The notes beneath the pieces are model-generated. The model was not told the DNA's origin and ran no database searches. It saw nothing but the letters and a program-made list of their open reading frames with translations. A DNA stretch of 64,000 nt from Asaia bogorensis (lineage in GTDB: Bacteria > Pseudomonadota > Alphaproteobacteria > Acetobacterales > Acetobacteraceae), in contig CAMCDA010000001.1 in NCBI GenBank assembly GCA_945873195.1, positions 1-64,000 on the forward strand, written 5' to 3'. The translations under genes were made by a program, and so were the position numbers. This document shows, one piece after another, positions 58,846 to 64,000 of this stretch. Every line of letters begins with the position of its first letter. Position 1 is the first letter of the stretch.

Positions 58846-59745
58846 ATGGCGCGCATTGGATTTATCGGCCTGGGCAACATGGGCTTGCCCATGGCCATCA
58901 ACCTGATCACGGCGGGCCACGCGGTCACCGGCTTCGACCTGGTCTCCGGCTTGCTCGACAAGCTGGCCGAGGCCGGCGGCAAGGTCGCCGCCACCGCCGG
59001 TGACGCCGCCCGCGGGGCCGAGGTGGTGATCACCATGCTCCCGGCTGGGGAGCATGTCCGGCAGGTGTGGATGCACCAGGGCGGGCTGATCGACGTCGTC
59101 AAGGACAGCAAGCCGCTGCTGATCGATTGCTCCACCATCGACGTGGACAGCGCCCGCGCGGTCACGGCCGAGGCTGAAGCGGCTGGCCTGTCGATGCTGG
59201 ATGCCCCGGTCTCCGGCGGCACCGTCGGCGCGCAGAACGGCACCCTGACCTTCATGGTCGGAGGGTCGGAGGCAGCCTTCTCCGCCGGCAAGGCGATCCT
59301 GGAAGGGATGGGTAAGAACATCTTCCACGCAGGCGGCCCTGGTGCCGGCCAGGCGGTGAAGATCTGCAACAACATGATGCTCGCCATCAACATGATTGGT
59401 GTGGCGGAAGGGTTCATCCTCGCCCAGAAACTGGGCCTGGACTGGGAGAAGCTGCACGCGATCTGCGCGACGGCGACCTCCAACTCCTGGGCGCTCAGCA
59501 GCTATTGCCCCGCGCCCGGTCCGGTACCGGCGGCCCCGTCGAACCGGGACTATGCGCCTGGCTTCATGGCGCAGCTGATGCTGAAGGACGTGAAACTGTC
59601 CCAGGCCGCGGCCGAGGCGACCGGCTCTCCCACGCCCCTCGCCGCGATGGCGCAGAGCTTCTACCAGGCGGTCTGCGACCAGGGCGACGGGACGAAGGAT
59701 TTCTCGGTCGTGTTCAAATGGCTGGCGGAACAGAAGCGGGCCTAA
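58846..59745 (+). CDS. 3-hydroxyisobutyrate dehydrogenase-family oxidoreductase
   Basis: This 299-residue beta-hydroxyacid dehydrogenase has GFIGLGNMGLPMAINLI (NAD site), MLDAPVSGGTVGAQNGTL (substrate loop) and GQAVKICNNMMLAINM with the catalytic lysine (about 172). KDFSVVFKWLAE ends the protein as in valine-degradation enzymes (MmsB). The length is normal. No mmsA or acyl-CoA genes are adjacent, so substrate may differ from 3-hydroxyisobutyrate. Confidence 0.87.
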   Translation: MARIGFIGLGNMGLPMAINLITAGHAVTGFDLVSGLLDKLAEAGGKVAATAGDAARGAEVVITMLPAGEHVRQVWMHQGGLIDVVKDSKPLLIDCSTIDVDSARAVTAEAEAAGLSMLDAPVSGGTVGAQNGTLTFMVGGSEAAFSAGKAILEGMGKNIFHAGGPGAGQAVKICNNMMLAINMIGVAEGFILAQKLGLDWEKLHAICATATSNSWALSSYCPAPGPVPAAPSNRDYAPGFMAQLMLKDVKLSQAAAEATGSPTPLAAMAQSFYQAVCDQGDGTKDFSVVFKWLAEQKRA

Positions 59746-59898
59746 GGCCCGATCGGTGGCGGGGCCCATTCGCGCGGGCCCTTGCCATTCCGTGAATCCA
59801 CCCAAGTTTCCCGTCGACCGGCAACGATTGATCCATGTCCTTGCCCGATTCGTGGCCGGCGGCGTAGGGGTTCCGTGTCAGCCTCGGAGTCTCGATTG

Positions 59899-60867
59899 AT
59901 GCGCCATCTGTTTGCCTGTCTTCTGGCGATCCTGTCGTTCGGTGTCCTTGCGCCGTCGGCGGGGGCGCAGGGCATCGCGTTCATCCTCAATTCCGCCGCC
60001 GCGTCGATCAGTGTGATCGACATGGGCGCGTTGAAGGAAGTCCGTCGCATCCCGGTCCTGCGGGAGCCGCATCATCTCGTGCTCAGCCCCGACCGGAAAA
60101 GCCTGATGGTGGGCGACACGGTGGGGAATGAGATGCTGTTCCTGGATCCCGACACGGGCGCCATCCAGAAGCGTATCCCGATGTCCGATCCGTACCAGTT
60201 CGGTTTCAGTCCGGATACGAAATTTTTCGTGGCCGCCGCGCTCGCGCGCAACCAGATCGATGTTTACGACGGTGCCAGCTTGAAGCTTCTGAAGCGCTTC
60301 CAGGTTGTGAAGACGCCGAGCCATTTGGATTATTCACCGGATTCTGGGACGGTGTATGTGAGTTTGCAGGACAGCGACAAGACCATCGCCATCGACCTGA
60401 AGGCGCTGGAGGTGAAGTGGACGATGCCGGTCGGGAAGACTCCCGCGGGCGTGATCTGGCACGACGGGCATGTGCTGGTGGCGAACATGGGCGCCGACTA
60501 CGTGTCGCGACTGCGGCCTTCGGATGGGAAAGAGATCGAGCGGATCGTGACCGGCAAGGGTGCGCACACGGTCTTCCGTTCGCCGCTGACCAAGGTGCTG
60601 TGGGTGAACAACCGGGCGGGCGGGACGACGGTGTCGCTTGATCCGGCGACGTTGAAGGTGACGCGGACCTACAAGGTCTCGGGCGGGCCGGACGACATCG
60701 ACTTCACGCCGGACGGCAAGCTGTGGATCACGCGGCGCTGGGCGGAGAAGGTGGCGGTGCTGGACCCGGTGACGGGGACTATCGAGGACATCAAGGTTGG
60801 CCGCTCCCCGCACGGCTTATGGTTGAACGCGAAGGCGCCGGCCCCCACGGCCGTGGCCCCGCGATGA
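59899..60867 (+). CDS. Periplasmic YVTN-type beta-propeller protein
   Basis: This 322-residue protein has a signal peptide (about 1-23, ending SAGAQ) and repeated beta-propeller blades, with recurrent patterns such as PHHLVLSPDRKSLMVGDT, SHLDYSPDSGTVYVSLQDSD and DDIDFTPDGKLWITRRW. The fold binds ligands or proteins; no enzyme motif is seen. GGAG lies about 10 bases before ATG 59899. The gene overlaps the hydroxylase-like gene by ATGA, implying a shared role. Confidence 0.85.
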   Translation: MRHLFACLLAILSFGVLAPSAGAQGIAFILNSAAASISVIDMGALKEVRRIPVLREPHHLVLSPDRKSLMVGDTVGNEMLFLDPDTGAIQKRIPMSDPYQFGFSPDTKFFVAAALARNQIDVYDGASLKLLKRFQVVKTPSHLDYSPDSGTVYVSLQDSDKTIAIDLKALEVKWTMPVGKTPAGVIWHDGHVLVANMGADYVSRLRPSDGKEIERIVTGKGAHTVFRSPLTKVLWVNNRAGGTTVSLDPATLKVTRTYKVSGGPDDIDFTPDGKLWITRRWAEKVAVLDPVTGTIEDIKVGRSPHGLWLNAKAPAPTAVAPR

Positions 60868-61805
60868 CGTTTGATCCGTTCGACCTGGCGGCGGGGTGGT
60901 TGCAGGAAACGCTGCTGATCCCGCTGCTGTATGAGCTGGGACTGATGTCGTGGGAGGATATCTCCTTCGGCTGGGCGCTGTTCGCGGTGTATGGCGCGAT
61001 GCAGGTGGCTCTGACCTTTGCCGTGTGTTTGCCGCTGGAGAAGTGGCGGCCGGTCGAGCGGTGGGCGGACAACGGCGCGGTGTTCGTGGACGTGCTGTAT
61101 ACGGTGCTGTCCCGGGTGGGCATTCTGCCGTTGTTTACGTTCGTGCTGTTCTACCGGGCTCAGGTCTGGGTGAGCGGGATGATCGCCGACCAGGGGCTGG
61201 TGCCGCCGACGCTGGAGCGGGTGTTTCCGTTCCTGTATGGCGCGCCGATCCTGGCGTTTATTTGTTATGCCATCATTCTGGACTTCGCTGAATACTGGCG
61301 GCACCGGTTGTCGCATATGTTCCGGTGGTGGTACGCGCTGCACTCCCTGCATCACGCGCAACGGCAGATGACGTTCTGGTCGGATGACCGGAACCATCTG
61401 CTGGACGATATGATCGCGTTCGTGTGGTTTGGTGTGATCGCGTTGCTGATCGGGGTGCCGCCGTTGCAGTTCCCCCTGCTGGTGTTGGTCCTGCGGTTCC
61501 TGGAGAGTCTGTCGCACGCGAATGTGCGGTTGTCGTTCGGGTGGTTGGGCGACCGGCTGCTGATCTCGCCGCGGTTTCACCGGGCGCATCATGGGATCAG
61601 GGCGGCGGGGCGCAGGAGCTGCAATTACGGGTCGGTGCTGCCGTGGTGGGACATGATGTTCCGGACGGCGGATTTCACGACCCAGTATGTGCGGACCGGT
61701 GATCCGTCGGGCGAGGAAGCGCTGGCAACCGGGACCTGGGCGCAGCAGCAGATGGCCGGGCTGCGGCGGTTCGGTCGGGCGTTGGGGGTAAGGGCGGCGG
61801 GGTAG
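60864..61805 (+). CDS. Sterol desaturase/fatty acid hydroxylase family membrane protein
   Basis: This 313-residue integral membrane di-iron protein contains the histidine clusters EYWRHRLSHMF, LHSLHHAQRQM and PRFHRAHHGI and about four to five membrane helices. Members insert hydroxyl groups or double bonds into sterols, carotenoids, sphingoid or fatty acyl chains, or cleave ether lipids; the exact substrate here is unknown. ATG 60864 overlaps the beta-propeller stop (ATGA). An upstream open frame lies inside that gene. Confidence 0.9.
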   Translation: MTFDPFDLAAGWLQETLLIPLLYELGLMSWEDISFGWALFAVYGAMQVALTFAVCLPLEKWRPVERWADNGAVFVDVLYTVLSRVGILPLFTFVLFYRAQVWVSGMIADQGLVPPTLERVFPFLYGAPILAFICYAIILDFAEYWRHRLSHMFRWWYALHSLHHAQRQMTFWSDDRNHLLDDMIAFVWFGVIALLIGVPPLQFPLLVLVLRFLESLSHANVRLSFGWLGDRLLISPRFHRAHHGIRAAGRRSCNYGSVLPWWDMMFRTADFTTQYVRTGDPSGEEALATGTWAQQQMAGLRRFGRALGVRAAG

Positions 61806-61808
61806 GGT

Positions 61809-62405
61809 TCAGTCTGCGCCGTTGGCGCGCAGGACAGCATCGATCTCGGGGATGCGGCCGGGGTGGAGGATTGTGATCTGGCCACCGTTTTTGCGCGCGA
61901 TCAGGACCGGTCCGTCCGTGCTGCTGTTGTCGAACACGAACACCTCATTCGCCTGGGGTAGCAGGCGACCGAACATCGTGATCGAGCGTGACCAGCGCGC
62001 GACGATCCGGTCAATCGGGACATCATGGCCGCCCCGTTGATGCCTCTGGCGGACGCGGCGGATGGAGGCTTCGGGCCGGACCAGGCCCACATAGATCACG
62101 CCGATCCGATAGCCGAGCGCGATGGCCCGCGCGATATCGTCGAGGTATTTGTCGGAGGACAGGACGGTTTCCACAAGGAAATCGACGCCGCCCTCGATGC
62201 ACGCGGTAACCTTTGCATCCGTGTCGATCGCGGCCCTCAGGTTCGCATCCGGCGCGTCCGGTTCGGCCGCAAGGATTTCAGCCGTCCGAGCATCGGCGTT
62301 GAGGCTGATCAGGTCCACGCCCGCCGCGCGCGCTACGACGCCCGCTGAGACCAGCGTTGTCTTCCCCGCGCCGTTCGGGCCGGCGACGATCCAGAACCAG
62401 GGCAT
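61809..62405 (-). CDS. Zeta-toxin-family P-loop kinase
   Basis: This 198-residue P-loop protein has Walker A VAGPNGAGKTTLVSAG (Lys15). LISLNADARTAEIL and FLVETVLSSDKYLDDI follow, with RVRQRHQRGGHDVPIDRI later, as in chromosomal zeta-toxin-family proteins. Plasmid zeta toxins phosphorylate UDP-N-acetyl sugars and stop peptidoglycan synthesis; chromosomal forms are less defined. Its start lies 6 bases after the small upstream gene, typical of a toxin-antitoxin-like pair. Confidence 0.82.
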   Translation of the reverse strand: MPWFWIVAGPNGAGKTTLVSAGVVARAAGVDLISLNADARTAEILAAEPDAPDANLRAAIDTDAKVTACIEGGVDFLVETVLSSDKYLDDIARAIALGYRIGVIYVGLVRPEASIRRVRQRHQRGGHDVPIDRIVARWSRSITMFGRLLPQANEVFVFDNSSTDGPVLIARKNGGQITILHPGRIPEIDAVLRANGAD

Positions 62406-62411
62406 GGGTGT

Positions 62412-62705
62412 TCAGCGGTGGCGCCACCCCGTGGGGGACCAGTCGGTTGTTTGGTCAATCGCGCGCTTCGTGCCGTCGGGCAGGTATTCGACCGCGACGT
62501 CGTCCTCGATGCCCGAGACGGCATGGCCATCCGCATGCGCTGCCTCGACCGCTGCCTCGACCGCGGCATGGAACCCGGCGGTCAGCGCTTCAGCCATATC
62601 TTCCGCCCCAGATGGCCCCTTCCCGGCATGCGCGCTGGATATGGACCGGGCGCGGGAGGCCGTTGCCTCGTTCGCAGGCGGAAGGTCGATCACGTCCCGT
62701 GTCAT
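62412..62705 (-). CDS. Small protein, possible partner of the zeta-like kinase
   Basis: This 97-residue protein ends VEYLPDGTKRAIDQTTDWSP, a pattern recurring in small proteins that precede zeta-toxin-like genes. The middle is Ala-rich and helical (AALTAGFHAAVEAAVEAAHA-type). There is no DNA-binding domain that I can see and it does not resemble the plasmid epsilon antitoxin. ATG 62705 has GGGAG about 10 bases upstream. An antitoxin role is inferred from order and spacing only. Confidence 0.6.
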   Translation of the reverse strand: MTRDVIDLPPANEATASRARSISSAHAGKGPSGAEDMAEALTAGFHAAVEAAVEAAHADGHAVSGIEDDVAVEYLPDGTKRAIDQTTDWSPTGWRHR

Positions 62706-62835
62706 CACCAAAACTCCCGAACGGAATACGGCAGGTTACCACGAATGATGGCCGCCAAACCACCGGATTGCCAACCTCGGCGGCACGCTCTATCGCACCG
62801 GGCCTGATCCCACCCCGTCCGGAACCCCCCGCCCC

Positions 62836-63912
62836 ATGCGCACGCCGCTTCTGTTCCAGCCGATCACCTTCCGATCCGTCACCGCCCGCAACCGGATCGC
62901 CGTCGCCCCGATGTGCCAGTATTCCGCGACCGACGGCCTGGGTAGCGACTGGCATGTCCAGCACCTCGGCGCCCGCGCCGCCGGCGGGGCGGGCATCGTG
63001 ATGGCCGAGGCCACCGCCGTCTCCCCCATCGGACGCATCACCCCGGGCTGCCTCGGCGCCTATGACCCGGCGCATCAGGCGCTGCTCGCCCGTCTGGCGG
63101 CCGTGCTCGAGCTTTGCGGCTCGGTCCCCGCCATCCAGATCGCCCATGCCGGCCGCAAGGCTTCCTGCCATGTGCCGTGGGAGGGCGGGAAGCCGATCAT
63201 GCCGCAGGATGGCGGCTGGGTCCCCGTCGCGCCCAGCCCGATCCCGATGGTCGCCGGCTCGGTCGATCCGCACCCGCTGTCCGCGTCCGAGGTCGGCGAT
63301 GTCGTCGCACAGTTCGCCGCCACCGCCCGCATGGCGCGGGAGGCCGGGTTCAAGCTGATCGAAATCCACGGCGCGCACGGGTATCTCGCGCACTCCTTCC
63401 TCTCCCCCATCTCCAACCACCGCAACGACTCCTACGGCGGGGACCTGGCCGGGCGGTCGCGCTTCCTGATGGAGATCATCGAGGCCGTGCGCGGCGAATG
63501 GCCCGACGACCTGCCGCTGTGGGTGCGGCTGTCGTGCTCGGACTACATGCCGGGCGGGCTGACGATCGAGGACCAGGTCGAGGTGTGCCGCCGCATCGCC
63601 GCCACCGGGAAGGTGGACCTGATCGACTGCTCCTCGGGCGGGGTATCGAACGACCAGAAGATCCCGTCGCTGCATCCCGGGTATCAGGTGCCCTTTGCCG
63701 AGGCGATCCGTAGCCAGGCCGGCATTGCGACAGGGGCGGTCGGACTGATCACCGAAGCGACGCATGCGGCCGAGATCGTGGCCAATGGACGCGCCGACGT
63801 GGTCCTGCTGGCCCGGGGCCTGCTGGCCGATCCGGCCTGGCCGCTGCGGGCGGCGAAGACACTGGGCGTGCAGCCGTATCTGCTGAACCAGTATCTGCGC
63901 GCGTCGTTGTAG
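62836..63912 (+). CDS. Old yellow enzyme family NADH:flavin oxidoreductase (YqjM-like)
   Basis: This 358-residue FMN TIM-barrel ene-reductase has NRIAVAPMCQYSATDG with the cysteine that tunes FMN in YqjM-type enzymes. IQIAHAGRKASCHVPWEGG has the paired His-containing region, and HGAHGYLAHSFLSPISNHR is the phosphate/active-site stretch. It probably reduces activated C=C bonds using NADPH; physiological substrates are unknown. It is divergent from the zeta-like pair, with about 130 bases between. The gene is complete within the window. Confidence 0.93.
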   Translation: MRTPLLFQPITFRSVTARNRIAVAPMCQYSATDGLGSDWHVQHLGARAAGGAGIVMAEATAVSPIGRITPGCLGAYDPAHQALLARLAAVLELCGSVPAIQIAHAGRKASCHVPWEGGKPIMPQDGGWVPVAPSPIPMVAGSVDPHPLSASEVGDVVAQFAATARMAREAGFKLIEIHGAHGYLAHSFLSPISNHRNDSYGGDLAGRSRFLMEIIEAVRGEWPDDLPLWVRLSCSDYMPGGLTIEDQVEVCRRIAATGKVDLIDCSSGGVSNDQKIPSLHPGYQVPFAEAIRSQAGIATGAVGLITEATHAAEIVANGRADVVLLARGLLADPAWPLRAAKTLGVQPYLLNQYLRASL

Positions 63913-63915
63913 GAA

Positions 63916-63986
63916 GGCGGGGCGCTGCCCCGGACCCCACCGAGGGCCGTCGCCCTAGCTGGGGATCGAGGGGGCAAAGCCCCGCC
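63916..63986. repeat. GC-rich imperfect hairpin element at the right edge
   Basis: Outer arms GGCGGGGC (63916-63923) and GCCCCGCC (63979-63986) pair perfectly, with inner AGGGC/GCCCT (63943-63947, 63952-63956). It begins four bases after the flavoprotein stop. The GGCGCTGCCCCGGACCCC style recalls a palindromic repeat common between genes in Acetobacteraceae-type genomes; it may also terminate transcription. Confidence 0.5.
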
Positions 63987-64000
63987 CTTACGTCCCCGAA

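Overview
This is a GC-rich chromosomal segment from an alphaproteobacterium, most likely Rhodospirillales and plausibly Acetobacteraceae. The evidence is the alphaproteobacterial type of phosphoserine aminotransferase, one continuous str-S10-spc-alpha ribosomal cluster with adk but without rpmJ, infA, map or rpsD, the lptF-lptG-lptD-surA order, and the large set of CoA transferases and flavin enzymes. The family placement is inference; no 16S rRNA gene lies in the window. It is core chromosome: no insertion sequence, prophage, integrase, CRISPR array or replication origin was found.

Layout. 1-1815: tail of an unrecognised gene, a hairpin, and a chemoreceptor on the minus strand. 1951-4797: candidate serC leader RNA, then serC-serA (serine biosynthesis). 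4822-8676: a 28-bp perfect inverted repeat, then three zinc-hydrolase genes (M81/MlrC-like, M20 ArgE-like, M14 AstE/AspA-like). 8693-11688: tRNA-His with its promoter, then the tight run mobA, aspartate dehydrogenase, zwf. 12083-19209: a flavin oxidoreductase, then the outer-membrane assembly operon lptF-lptG-lptD-surA. 19393-23600: UDP-glucose dehydrogenase and three genes of uncertain, probably glycan-related function (SLGxNCEFG family, GSCFA family, SGNH-like).

23829-30998: two class III CoA transferases around a CHAP lipoprotein gene, a candidate small RNA with a perfect plus-strand terminator, a DprE1-like oxidoreductase coupled to a family 2 glycosyltransferase, and a divergent membrane glycosyltransferase-like gene broken by one in-frame TGA at a position where Trp is expected. 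That broken gene ends in two different 15-bp units, each present three times. 31009-37405: glpK, aat, a VOC protein, a nitronate monooxygenase-like flavoprotein and a DUF1800-DUF1501 pair.

37639-56713: translation and transcription core. fusA is read from a TTG start and has its own terminator; it lies upstream of rpsL instead of between rpsG and tuf. Then follow rpsL-rpsG-tuf, the S10 and spc genes, secY-adk and rpsM-rpsK-rpoA-rplQ. A strong promoter-like sequence precedes rpsM and a symmetric terminator follows rplQ.

56749-64000: a small lipoprotein, an SDR/DUF3237/HIBADH-like run, a beta-propeller plus fatty acid hydroxylase pair, a zeta-toxin-like kinase with a small upstream partner, an old yellow enzyme homologue, and a GC-rich hairpin repeat at the edge.

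No clearly new defence or mobile system is visible. The best candidates for new biology are the three-gene cluster at 20956-23600, the candidate small RNA near 26950-27086, and the disrupted glycosyltransferase with its repeat tail.
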